Both the position numbers and the translations under genes were made by a program. The notes beneath the pieces were generated by a model. That model was not told the origin of the DNA and did no database searches. It worked only from the letters and a program-made list of their open reading frames with translations. A stretch of DNA of 36,853 nt, taken from positions 1-36,853 of the forward strand of contig CAKUKR010000015.1 of the NCBI GenBank assembly GCA_934663645.1. The letters run 5' to 3'. This document shows, piece by piece, positions 15,403 to 22,970 of the stretch; the first letter of the stretch is position 1; each line of letters opens with the position of its first letter. This DNA is from an uncultured Muribaculaceae bacterium (GTDB taxonomy: Bacteria; Bacteroidota; Bacteroidia; Bacteroidales; Muribaculaceae).

Positions 15403-16863
15403 TTATTTCGCGAACTTGGCTGTCTTCACGCCGTTGCCGTTGTCGATGCGCACTGCATAGATGCCGGCGGGGAGGTTGGCAGTGTCGAGAGCGTCAGTGT
15501 AGGCTGATGCCACAGCCACCCCAGCCATGTTGTAGACCGTTATCATCGCGGGAGCGTCGAGAGTGATGACGCCGCCGTCGATTGTGCAGTTACTGTCGCT
15601 GTTGATGCTCTCAACGCCAGTGGTGCGGAACGGCGAGTAAATCACCTTGCCGTATGCGCTGCTGTAGTTGTTGTCGAAAATGGTTGCTGCCACTTCCTCC
15701 TCGGTAGTTGCGTTGTTCCATACGTTGCCCTGTGCGTAAGCGTCGGCGCCAGTGTTATAGTTGCAGAAGTCGCAAGCCACGTATGCGCCGTTGTCCTCAT
15801 GGCCGTTGCCGATGAAGATGTTCATGCCCGGGTTGTAGTCATCGCCAGTAGCGGAAAGGTTGCCAAAGTTAACCGTGGTAGCGCCCATAGCGATGGGTCC
15901 CCACTTGTTGCCCTGGAATGTGTTGCCTGTTGCATATACAGTCTGCGGCAGAGTCGTCATAGAGTACATTGTCACTGCGATGCCGCCGTTCACGTCAGAG
16001 TCGGCGTTGTTGTCCTTGACGAAGTTGTTGACGAGTCGCACGTCCATGCCGCCTACCAGGTTGATGCCCCAAGAACAGTTCTCGACCTTGTTGCCCTCTA
16101 TGAGCACCTTGTTGGCTCCGGGTGTGTTGAGCATATTGGAAACGCCGATGCCGCCCGGCTTCTCGAGGCGTGCTCCGTTGAGCGTGTTGTTGCGTATGAC
16201 AACCTCATCAGTTGCAGAAGCCGTTACGTTGATATAGGGGCAGAGCTTGTCGAGGGTCGAGCAGTTGGTCATCGTGTTGTTCTCGATGAGCAGACCCACG
16301 CCGAGGTTGGCTGGAGTGTTGACAGCACCCGGTTCACAGTCAGTGAACGTGCAGTTTGTCACCTGCGAGCCAGTGCTGTGGCCTGAAAGGACGATAACGC
16401 CGTAGTTGCTGCGATTGCCGTTGATGTTGCGGAAATTGCAGTTGTCCACTATCAGCGCGTCGTCGCCCTGATAGAAGAAATTGCCGCCTCCGGTCACGTC
16501 GAGGTTGCGCATCTCGGTCTTGCCCTTCAGTGTGAAGCCCACAGGCTTGGCCTCGCCGTCCACGGTGATAGTGGCGCGGTTCTCGGGGTTGAAGATGGCT
16601 TCGCCCGTTACGGTCACGAGTACGCCGTCGGCGAGCTTGACGATGTCGCCGCTTTCGATTTTCAGCTTGTCCGTGCCTTCGATGGTCAGGTCTGTCGCCA
16701 CGTTGTAGGTCTTGTCTGCGACCTTGGTCACGCCAGAGCCTTCGATTCCGCTGAGCGACGCGAAAGTGTAGGTAGTGCCGTTGCCGGAAGTGGTGTACCC
16801 GCCCTCGGCAAACGCGATTGCAGCCTGAAGAAGGACTGCTGACAAAATGTAAACTTTCTTCAT
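15403..16863 (-). CDS. Secreted parallel beta-helix protein with T9SS-like tail
   Basis: This 486-aa exported protein has a signal peptide at residues 1-19 (ending AFA). Residues about 95-380 carry repeated short turns rich in Asn, such as IVDNCNFRNI, LIENNTMTNCS, VIRNNTLNGA, LIEGNKVENCS and YATGNTFQGN. These mark a right-handed parallel beta-helix (PbH1/pectate-lyase-like fold). The last 70 residues (VYNMAGVAVAS, then LPAGIYAVRIDNG and KTAKFAK) fit a T9SS type A sorting tail. Such folds bind or cleave polysaccharides, but no catalytic Asp/Lys/Arg set could be confirmed, so enzyme activity is not claimed. It has its own promoter (16938-16968) and converges on the toxin-antitoxin pair. It is the fourth protein with this type of tail within 11 kb. 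Confidence 0.83.
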   Translation of the reverse strand: MKKVYILSAVLLQAAIAFAEGGYTTSGNGTTYTFASLSGIEGSGVTKVADKTYNVATDLTIEGTDKLKIESGDIVKLADGVLVTVTGEAIFNPENRATITVDGEAKPVGFTLKGKTEMRNLDVTGGGNFFYQGDDALIVDNCNFRNINGNRSNYGVIVLSGHSTGSQVTNCTFTDCEPGAVNTPANLGVGLLIENNTMTNCSTLDKLCPYINVTASATDEVVIRNNTLNGARLEKPGGIGVSNMLNTPGANKVLIEGNKVENCSWGINLVGGMDVRLVNNFVKDNNADSDVNGGIAVTMYSMTTLPQTVYATGNTFQGNKWGPIAMGATTVNFGNLSATGDDYNPGMNIFIGNGHEDNGAYVACDFCNYNTGADAYAQGNVWNNATTEEEVAATIFDNNYSSAYGKVIYSPFRTTGVESINSDSNCTIDGGVITLDAPAMITVYNMAGVAVASAYTDALDTANLPAGIYAVRIDNGNGVKTAKFAK

Positions 16864-16937
16864 GTGGAATGATTTATAGGGTTTGTATTACCGCTTACAA
16901 TATGCCAAAAACAACGACATATCGCGGTTTCTCGATG

Positions 16938-16968
16938 CAAATATAACAAATCAAATCCACACCGCCAA
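16938..16968 (-). promoter_or_regulatory. Promoter of the beta-helix protein gene
   Basis: Read on the minus strand, TTG (16968-16966) is followed after 20 bp by TATATTTG (16945-16938), a full Bacteroidota consensus. The leader before the ATG at 16863 is about 65 nt. Confidence 0.7.
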
Positions 16969-17059
16969 CAAATCCCCCGGGAAAATCGCCAATTGCACTC
17001 GGCACGCCGCAAATGCGGGGACGCACGCTAGGTGCGACCAAGATGCGGAATATGCCGGC

Positions 17060-17086
17060 AAAACAGGGACACGGCACGCCGTGTCC
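17060..17086 (-). terminator. Terminator of the TlpA-ligase-GNAT operon
   Basis: GGACACGGC and GCCGTGTCC (17067-17086) are perfectly complementary and adjacent. On the minus strand they are followed by CTGTTTTG. It lies about 115 bp past the GNAT stop. Confidence 0.6.
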
Positions 17087-17201
17087 GAAGAGCAGCATAC
17101 TCAATTATTTGATTAGCAGCAACATGATTTCAGGCACAATGTGCCGTGCCAGAAACTTGCTGTGCAAACCACACGTCAGCAGACTGACAACAATGTTAAT
17201 G

Positions 17202-17696
17202 TCAGAGGGGCTTTTCGTAGGCGAGGCGGTCGCCCCAGGCGAAGGCGCACAGGCCGCGCGGCTCGTAGCCGCAGCGCGTCAGCAGCCGTTGCATGACGGC
17301 ATTCGCCGCGCCAGTGTCTGCACGCACTGTCCGTATGCCCCGGTCACGGTATTCATTCTCCATCAGCGCGAACAGTTCCTCTCCCCTCCCCTTGCCGCGC
17401 TGCTGCGGGGCGAGGGCAAGGCGGTGTATTACGCCGTATTCGCCGGCGTATCGCCACAGGCCGGGATGCTCGTCATACGAGGCATCGCCAACTGCGAGGC
17501 TGGCATACCCCATGATTTCACCGCCGGCGACGAACACCCGCGCCGCGCCGCTGTCAATGTCGCGCTGTATGTCAACCTCGGCCGGGTAGCCGTCCTCCCA
17601 CTGCACAAAGCCGCACGCACGCTGGTAGAGGCGTGCGGCAGCCATTATTTCCATTACCCGGGGCATGTCTCCCCTTGCAGCCTGGCGCATTTCCAT
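17202..17696 (-). CDS. GNAT family N-acetyltransferase
   Basis: This 164-aa cytoplasmic protein has the GNAT fold. Motif A, which binds acetyl-CoA pyrophosphate, is VIHRLALAPQQRGKGRGEEL at about residues 89-108, with the Q/R-x-x-G-x-G/A core at 99-105. The N-terminal helices (MEIMAAARLY) and the late segment RLLTRCGYEPRG are also typical. The acceptor is unknown. ATG codons at 17696 and 17690 are both possible; the longer was taken. The gene lies 26 bp after the ligase gene on the same strand and is the last gene of the operon. Confidence 0.88.
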   Translation of the reverse strand: MEMRQAARGDMPRVMEIMAAARLYQRACGFVQWEDGYPAEVDIQRDIDSGAARVFVAGGEIMGYASLAVGDASYDEHPGLWRYAGEYGVIHRLALAPQQRGKGRGEELFALMENEYRDRGIRTVRADTGAANAVMQRLLTRCGYEPRGLCAFAWGDRLAYEKPL

Positions 17697-17722
17697 AGCG
17701 CGGAATATCCGTTACTCCACCG

Positions 17723-19396
17723 TCACGGCTGATAGAGGAAACGCTTGATGGAACGCTTGGGCGTCTTCTCAAACTCCTCGAGGAATATCTTGAAGCGCGA
17801 CACGCGGCAGTAAGCGGGGACATCGTCATTGAGAGCGCGTATGTTCTGCTCCATGACCCGCTCCAGCCCTGCGGTGTCGATGCCCTGGTCTGACGCGCTC
17901 TGGTAGTCGGGATAGATGAGCGCTACGAGTTTCCCCTCCTCGTCGATGATGAGCGACTCGCTCACGTAGGGCATGTTGTTCAGCTTCTGCTCTATCTCCT
18001 CGGGGTATATGTTCTGTCCGCTCGGGCCGAGGATCATGGTTTTCGAGCGTCCCTTGATGTATATGAACCCGTCAGCGTCGATCACTGCACGGTCTCCGGT
18101 ATTCATCCAGCCGTCGTCACGCGGCATCACTTCTGCTGTCGCACTCTCGTTGCGGAAATAGCCGCTCATCACGTTGTCGCCCTTCACCCACAGGTCGCCG
18201 GGGACGTTCTCCGGGTCGTGCGAATCCACGCGAGCCTGCATACGGTCAACGACACGTCCGCAGGAGCGGAAGCGGTTCTCCTCGGGCGGCGCGTAGGAGA
18301 TGAGCGGGCCGCACTCGGTCATTCCGTAGCCCACGGTGTAGGGGAACTCGATGCGGCGCAGAAACTTCTCGACATCGGCATTGAGGGCTGCGCCGCCGAT
18401 GATGATCTGGCGCACCTCGCCGCCGAAGGCCTGCATCAGGCTCTCCTTGATCTTCGACAGCAGCCGGTCGTCGAGGTACGGCACTTTGAGCATCAGGCGC
18501 ATCAGCGGCTTCTCGAGCAGGGGGAAGACCTTGTTGCGGATTATCTTCTCGAGTATCAGCGGCACGGTGATGATGAGTTTCGGCCGAACCTGCGCGAAGG
18601 CGTTCATTATCACCTTGGGCGACGGCAAGCGCGTCAGGAAATAGCAGTGGCAGCCGCGGCACAGCGGGTGCAGCATCTCGATGACCATGCCGTACATGTG
18701 CGCCAGCGGCAGCATGTTCACTATCCCGTCGCCGGCGTGCAGGAAATCGAGGTTCTCGAGGCAGAAGCGGATGTTGCTCAACAGCGAGCGGTAAGGCAGC
18801 TCCACGCCCTTTGACATGCCGGTAGACCCGGAAGTATAGTTTATCACCGCAGTCTCATCGGGATTGTCGCGGTGATACGACACGTTGTCAGCCGTGAACG
18901 AGTACGGGAACTTGCGGCCGAAATGCTCGTTCAGGCTGTTGCGCACCTCCGCAAGGCGGCTGTTGTTGCAATACGGCACGCCGTATTCGGAGATGAATAT
19001 GGCAGCCTCAAGCCCCTTCATGGCTCCCTCGTCGAGGTTTTCCCATATCGCGGCATCGACAAACAACAGCCTCGCGCCTGAATGCTCCACCAGGTGGTGG
19101 ATGGTTTCGGGCTTGAACTCATGCAGTATCGGCACAGCCACATACCCGCCTGTCAGGCACGCGAGGAACACGACAGCCCAGTTGGCGGAGTTCTTGCCGC
19201 AGATGGCAATGCGGTCGCCGCGCTTCAGCCCGCCGGCCTCAAACATGATGTGCAGTTTCTCGATGAGTTCCGCCACATCCTTGTAGCGGTGGTTGATGCC
19301 GCCCAGGTCGGAAAGGGCCATCTGCTCCCAGTTCCGCTTTATGGACTTCTCTATGTATTGGTTCAGCGACAGCTGATCGGCTTTCATTTCTTCCAT
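17723..19396 (-). CDS. AMP-binding acyl-CoA synthetase/ligase family protein
   Basis: This 557-aa enzyme of the ANL (acyl-adenylating) superfamily should activate a carboxylic acid, probably a fatty acid, to an acyl-AMP and then a thioester. The P-loop motif YTSGSTGMSKG is at 187-197, YGMTECGP at 357-364, NTGD near 432-435 and the hinge GRSKTMI at 449-455. The extreme C-terminus reads KTPKRSIKRFLY. Aligned by eye with the usual TPT-x-K-L-K-R end of long-chain ligases, serine 549 falls where the catalytic lysine normally sits; K547 and K551 flank it. It lies 12 bp after the TlpA-like gene and 26 bp before the GNAT gene. It may serve fatty-acid uptake or lipid/peptide acylation. The start at 19396 has an alternative ATG at 19387. 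Confidence 0.88.
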   Translation of the reverse strand: MEEMKADQLSLNQYIEKSIKRNWEQMALSDLGGINHRYKDVAELIEKLHIMFEAGGLKRGDRIAICGKNSANWAVVFLACLTGGYVAVPILHEFKPETIHHLVEHSGARLLFVDAAIWENLDEGAMKGLEAAIFISEYGVPYCNNSRLAEVRNSLNEHFGRKFPYSFTADNVSYHRDNPDETAVINYTSGSTGMSKGVELPYRSLLSNIRFCLENLDFLHAGDGIVNMLPLAHMYGMVIEMLHPLCRGCHCYFLTRLPSPKVIMNAFAQVRPKLIITVPLILEKIIRNKVFPLLEKPLMRLMLKVPYLDDRLLSKIKESLMQAFGGEVRQIIIGGAALNADVEKFLRRIEFPYTVGYGMTECGPLISYAPPEENRFRSCGRVVDRMQARVDSHDPENVPGDLWVKGDNVMSGYFRNESATAEVMPRDDGWMNTGDRAVIDADGFIYIKGRSKTMILGPSGQNIYPEEIEQKLNNMPYVSESLIIDEEGKLVALIYPDYQSASDQGIDTAGLERVMEQNIRALNDDVPAYCRVSRFKIFLEEFEKTPKRSIKRFLYQP

Positions 19397-19408
19397 GATG
19401 AGGGTGTG

Positions 19409-20410
19409 TTATTTGGCGGGCAAAAGTTTTTCGAGGCGGGCGTCAAGCTGCTTGGCCGATTCACCGCGTGAGACGATCACGCCGTCGGGGGAAATGAGGA
19501 TATGGTGCGGTATTCCGGCAATGCCGTAAATGTCATACGGTATGCGCTTGGCATTGTACATCACCGCCCAGGGTATCTGCTTCTTCTCGACCATGGCGCG
19601 GGTGTCGGCCTCCTCGTCGCGCACCGCCACGCCTATCAGCTGCAGCCCGCGTGAGGCATACTTGTCATTGAGTTCCTTCAGCTGCGGCAGCTCCTTGATG
19701 CAATACGGGCACCACGATGCCCAGAAATCGACAAGCACATACTTGCCCGGAGCTATCATCTCGCTCAGCCGCACCGTCTTGCCGCCAGGCTGCACAGCCG
19801 CGAAATCGACATAACGGCTGCCCGGGGCGGTCTGCTTGCGCAGCGCCGCAGACTTTACCCCCTTGTCCTTGCGCTTGGAGTCGCGTATGGACTGCGGCGC
19901 GACCTTCAACAGGCTGTCAATGGCATCAGCGTCAGCGAAACGTATCCAGCTGTTGACAGCATAGAGGCCCAGCGCGTTGTCCTTGTTCTCATTGTATTTC
20001 TCAAGGGCGAAAGCGGTGTACAGTCCCAGGTCGTCGAGGTTGTCAACGGAGTCCATCTGCTGCACCATTCGCGAGAAAGCGTCGTTGGCAGGAGTGCCTG
20101 TTGCAGTCTCGCTGCCGGCACGCACCACCGCCTCGCCCCCCTCGGCGACATAGAACGCCTTGGCGCGGCCGTCCACCATGAGCTGCGTCAGCACCTCCGC
20201 GTCGGCCGGCACAGCCAGCGATACCTTGCCGCCGGCGAAAACGCCCTTGATCAGCGTCACGGAGTCGTCGTAGGTCACGACGGCCAGCTCCGTGCCGTCA
20301 GCCACGTCCGGCATTTCCACAGTCACTCGGTTCTCCTGACGCGAGCAGGAAGCAATGGCGAGTGCAGTCGCTGCGCATAGAGATGCAATACGGAATATCT
20401 GTTTCTTCAT
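19409..20410 (-). CDS. TlpA-like thioredoxin-fold lipoprotein
   Basis: This 333-aa exported lipoprotein has a signal peptide with lipobox IASC (lipidated C22). Residues about 28-120 resemble the DUF4369 beta domain often fused to thioredoxin folds in Bacteroidota. The C-terminal domain (about 198-333) is TlpA/ResA-like, with active site WCPYC at 233-237 preceded by VLVDFWAS and a cis-Pro region GIPHHILI. It should carry out periplasmic thiol-disulfide exchange. It is the first gene of a three-gene operon with the ligase and GNAT genes, with a strong promoter 35 bp upstream. The physiological partner is not evident. Confidence 0.9.
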   Translation of the reverse strand: MKKQIFRIASLCAATALAIASCSRQENRVTVEMPDVADGTELAVVTYDDSVTLIKGVFAGGKVSLAVPADAEVLTQLMVDGRAKAFYVAEGGEAVVRAGSETATGTPANDAFSRMVQQMDSVDNLDDLGLYTAFALEKYNENKDNALGLYAVNSWIRFADADAIDSLLKVAPQSIRDSKRKDKGVKSAALRKQTAPGSRYVDFAAVQPGGKTVRLSEMIAPGKYVLVDFWASWCPYCIKELPQLKELNDKYASRGLQLIGVAVRDEEADTRAMVEKKQIPWAVMYNAKRIPYDIYGIAGIPHHILISPDGVIVSRGESAKQLDARLEKLLPAK

Positions 20411-20444
20411 GTCAAATTTCGGTTTGGAATATCATATCAACACG

Positions 20445-20476
20445 CAAATATACGCATTTCCCGCCAAATGCCCAAA
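20445..20476 (-). promoter_or_regulatory. Promoter of the TlpA-ligase-GNAT operon
   Basis: On the minus strand, TTTG (20476-20473), a 20-bp spacer and TATATTTG (20452-20445) form a full Bacteroidota promoter. The leader before the ATG at 20410 is about 25-30 nt. Confidence 0.8.
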
Positions 20477-20578
20477 CCGAAGCCCTTCCTGCCGCAAGTG
20501 AACACGCCCGCACAAGCAGTTGCCCCCCTTATATTGGTTTTACACAGGAGGCGAAAACGAGGTTTCAAAACAATGAGC

Positions 20579-20586
20579 TAACTTTG
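20579..20586 (+). promoter_or_regulatory. -7 element overlapping the start of the orphan small gene
   Basis: TAACTTTG at 20579-20586 matches the -7 consensus, but no -33 box is seen 19-21 bp upstream. It lies only 3 bp before the ATG at 20590. If used, the transcript would be leaderless or start translation at 20605 or 20617. Confidence 0.45.
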
Positions 20587-20589
20587 CAC

Positions 20590-20964
20590 ATGACTTCTAC
20601 GGATATGACAGCTATCATGAGAGACGACTATATAAAGAAGGATTTGTTCGGCTATCTGTACAACGCGAAGTTTCCGCCTACAGAAAACAGCTGCAAGGAC
20701 AACCTCTACCACGGATACCGCACTCCCGCACAGGAATGTCTGTTCTATGACTTTGCTGCATTAGGTTACGACCTTATGATAACGTATCACGGCAAAGCGT
20801 ACTATTTCATGGTGGACGAAGACTGCGTGTGGCTGTCTGATGAGAAATTCACAGCAATGTATGAGCGATTCTTGAACGGCAACGATGTTTTGGAGCATTT
20901 CTGCATTGACGGCACACCGCTCTTCCGGCTTGTTGATGAGTTGGACGATTTCGAGCCTATGTAG
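20590..20964 (+). CDS. Small acidic protein of unknown function
   Basis: This 124-aa cytoplasmic protein has no signal peptide or membrane segment and was not recognised. It is acidic at the C-terminus (RLVDELDDFEPM) and rich in Tyr and Phe. Segments include KKDLFGYLYNAKFPPT, YRTPAQECLFYDFAALGYDL and DEDCVWLSDEKFTAMYERF. It contains three Cys, not arranged as a metal site. Start choice is uncertain: ATG at 20590, 20605 or 20617 are all in frame, and the -7 element directly upstream favours the later ones. It stands alone between a divergent operon and a convergent terminator. Small acidic orphan proteins of this size include immunity proteins and inhibitors, but nothing here proves that. Confidence 0.65.
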   Translation: MTSTDMTAIMRDDYIKKDLFGYLYNAKFPPTENSCKDNLYHGYRTPAQECLFYDFAALGYDLMITYHGKAYYFMVDEDCVWLSDEKFTAMYERFLNGNDVLEHFCIDGTPLFRLVDELDDFEPM

Positions 20965-21011
20965 CAGTCTTGCGAGACTCCGGGCATATAGCAGCCGAGG
21001 GGAAACACAAA

Positions 21012-21045
21012 AGGTTGCCGAAGGGACTGCAGTCCTCGGCAACCT
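21012..21045. terminator. Bidirectional terminator hairpin
   Basis: AGGTTGCCGA (21012-21021) pairs with TCGGCAACCT (21036-21045), and an inner GGACT/AGTCC helix extends the stem. On the minus strand it is followed by TTTTGTGTTT, so it should mainly terminate the sigma/anti-sigma/DUF4252 operon. On the plus strand it can also stop the orphan small gene. Confidence 0.8.
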
Positions 21046-21084
21046 GATGAAGTTTATCTCTCTACTTAGCCTATGCCTTATATG

Positions 21085-21534
21085 TCATTGCCACATCGTG
21101 GCCATTGTTGACAGATCCCTGCCGGTAATGTTGCCCTCCATGTAGATGTACACCAGGCTTCCGCGTCCGCCGATGCCTACCAACACCTTGTGGTATACAT
21201 AGTTTTTGTCAGCGTTGCCATAGATGACTATATTGGCGCGGTTGGTGTTCATAGAGAGAGCCACATCCAGCCCCTCTGCCGCCTTGCGGAACACCTTTCG
21301 TCCCTCTTCCCAATATGCCCCGTCGTTCAGGACAACCATTTGCAGTTTGGTGAGATCCTTGGGCAATATCACGTTCTGGTCTGGCAGATAGAAGCCTGAT
21401 TTGAGCATCGGCGCGCCCGCTTCTATATAGACAGAGGGGTTCATCTCCTTCATGCGTGACAGGTCGTTGTCCTTAGCCGCAGCCAACCCAATCGTGAGTA
21501 CTACGGACATCAATGCTGTGATGAGTCGTTTCAT
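21085..21534 (-). CDS. DUF4252-like exported protein
   Basis: This 149-aa exported protein has a signal peptide (MKRLITALMSVVLTIGLAAA). The mature part follows the DUF4252 pattern: an initial VYIEAGAPML, a central LTKLQMVVLNDG strand, RKVFRKAAEGLD, and the closing YIYMEGNITGRDLSTM. The ATG at 21534 was preferred to a TTG at 21540 because it leaves a 2-nt gap after the anti-sigma stop and starts the signal peptide. DUF4252 genes often follow ECF sigma/anti-sigma pairs in Bacteroidota, which supports the call. Molecular function is unknown; it may be part of the regulated envelope response or modulate the anti-sigma factor. Confidence 0.78.
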   Translation of the reverse strand: MKRLITALMSVVLTIGLAAAKDNDLSRMKEMNPSVYIEAGAPMLKSGFYLPDQNVILPKDLTKLQMVVLNDGAYWEEGRKVFRKAAEGLDVALSMNTNRANIVIYGNADKNYVYHKVLVGIGGRGSLVYIYMEGNITGRDLSTMATMWQ

Positions 21535-21536
21535 AA

Positions 21537-22337
21537 TCAAGGTAATAATATTGTTGTTGAAGAATTGTCATTGTTGTCATACTCTGCTGCGGCGACCGTA
21601 TGTGCCCTGACATCGCCGAGGCTTACTGCCACATCGCCCACCGGCTCGCAAATAGCGGCAGACAGCGCAGCATGCATGTCCTTGCCCATGCCGCGCACTT
21701 GGCTCATGGCGGCCGCGAGCTTCTCGCACTCCTGCTTGGTCGGCATTGATGAGGCGTATTGCGCCGCCTTGCCGGCATTCGCCAGCTTGGCATTGGAGGA
21801 TTTCAGCGACGAGGCCTTGACCACATTGTGGAATGTCGTCCCGTTCACCGTAACCGGAGGCTCTTGGCAGCTCTCGGTGTCCTCCCCCCGGGCTGTGTCC
21901 TCCTCGCTCGCATCGGCCAGCCGCCCGGCAGCCGTATCCAGCTTCAGCACCTGTGCTGTCTGCTGCGGCTGCGAGAGGTCTACGCCGTCGTCATATCCGC
22001 CGAACACGTTGAGCATCAGCACTGCCGTCACGGCGGCGGCAACGCCTACGCCCGACCAGCGCAGCCATGCGCGGCGGCGTTGGGCTGCGGCGCGGCGATG
22101 TAAGTCAAGGCGCAGTTTCTTCTCCAGGCCGTCAGGGACATCCACCGCCGCCATTGCAAGCGGCGCGGCATCGTCAACCATGCGCAGCAGCTCCAGCTCG
22201 AGCGCGAGGTCATCGGGGAGCGGCTCAAGCGCCTCGAGGCCGATGCGCAGCCGGTGCACCTCTGCGGGTGTCGCTGTCCCCTCGTAATAGAGGGACAACA
22301 GCTTGCGTATTTTCTTTTCCATCTCGATGCGGTTCAT
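21537..22337 (-). CDS. Putative transmembrane anti-sigma factor
   Basis: This 266-aa protein starts within the stop of the sigma gene (ATGA overlap at 22334-22337). Its cytoplasmic N-terminus (residues 1-90) is helical and begins KKIRKLLSLYYEGTATPAEVHRL, a segment that recurs in Bacteroidales anti-sigma proteins. One membrane helix spans about 96-112. The periplasmic part (113-266) is Ala- and Ser-rich and contains TVNGTTFHNVVKASSLKSSN. By position and topology it should hold the ECF sigma factor at the membrane until a signal arrives. No zinc anti-sigma motif (HxxxCxxC) is present, so assignment rests mostly on context. Confidence 0.7.
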   Translation of the reverse strand: MNRIEMEKKIRKLLSLYYEGTATPAEVHRLRIGLEALEPLPDDLALELELLRMVDDAAPLAMAAVDVPDGLEKKLRLDLHRRAAAQRRRAWLRWSGVGVAAAVTAVLMLNVFGGYDDGVDLSQPQQTAQVLKLDTAAGRLADASEEDTARGEDTESCQEPPVTVNGTTFHNVVKASSLKSSNAKLANAGKAAQYASSMPTKQECEKLAAAMSQVRGMGKDMHAALSAAICEPVGDVAVSLGDVRAHTVAAAEYDNNDNSSTTILLP

Positions 22338-22831
22338 CTGTTTTCCTTTTCAAATAGTTTTTTCAGTTGGCGGCGGCCTCTCGACAGGAGAGCCCGCACG
22401 TTAACGCTGCTCAGTCCGGTAGCCTTCTCGATTTCGGCATTGTCCATGCCGGCGACCGCGCTCAGGTGCAGCACTTCGCGCTGCGAGGCCGGAAGCCGCT
22501 CCATGAGCGATGTAAGGCGTTTCAGTTCGTCCGCGGCATCCAGCGTCCTCTCAGGCGCGGTGTCGGAAGGAGGCGAAACCTCCTCTATCGGCACTTGCGG
22601 CATGGTCTTGCGCCGCCGCAGACGGTCTATGCTCATACGCTTGACCACTGTGACACAATACCCTTCCGGGTTCTCCGGGTCAGGTATCTCGCCGCGCTTC
22701 TCCCACAGACGGGCAAATGCCTCCTGCACCAGGTCGGATGCCTCGTCGCCGTCGCCCATGATGACCACCGCCGTTGCATACATCTTCCGGTGACACGGAA
22801 GGATATGTGCCTCGAACTCAGCTCCTGTCAT
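22334..22831 (-). CDS. ECF-type RNA polymerase sigma factor
   Basis: This 165-aa sigma-70 family protein of the extracytoplasmic-function type has region 2 at about residues 8-75 (DLVQEAFARLWEKRG, then YCVTVVKRMSIDRLRRRK) and region 4 at about 105-160 (MERLPASQREVLHLSAVAGM, then IEKATGLSSVNVRALLSRGR). It directs RNA polymerase to a specific promoter set. It is the first gene of a coupled operon with the anti-sigma and DUF4252 genes. No standard -7 box precedes it; a self-recognised promoter is likely but cannot be identified here. Confidence 0.92.
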   Translation of the reverse strand: MTGAEFEAHILPCHRKMYATAVVIMGDGDEASDLVQEAFARLWEKRGEIPDPENPEGYCVTVVKRMSIDRLRRRKTMPQVPIEEVSPPSDTAPERTLDAADELKRLTSLMERLPASQREVLHLSAVAGMDNAEIEKATGLSSVNVRALLSRGRRQLKKLFEKENR

Positions 22832-22970
22832 TGCTTTCTGACCGGGATATTTCGGCTCGTGTTCTCATTGGTCGTTACCGTTATGGCTACCTTTCTGATA
22901 TGATGACGCGGCGGCGGACTATTTGTGACACTGCCGCGTGATTTTTTGACGAGTTGCTGCTTTCCCGGCT

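Larger units (their letters stand above)
16864..17201. other. Intergenic region, 338 bp, between beta-helix and GNAT genes
   Basis: It holds the promoter of the beta-helix gene (16938-16968, minus) and the terminator of the TlpA-ligase-GNAT operon (17060-17086, minus). Small palindromes lie between the GNAT stop and that terminator: GGCAC/GTGCC at 17133-17145 and GTCAG/CTGAC at 17175-17188. No gene could be supported. Confidence 0.5.

Noticed and set aside
17000..17086. Repeated GGCACGCC words as a possible repeat array or CRISPR
   Set aside because: Only two short copies with irregular spacing; one is part of a terminator palindrome. No CRISPR array is present in the window.
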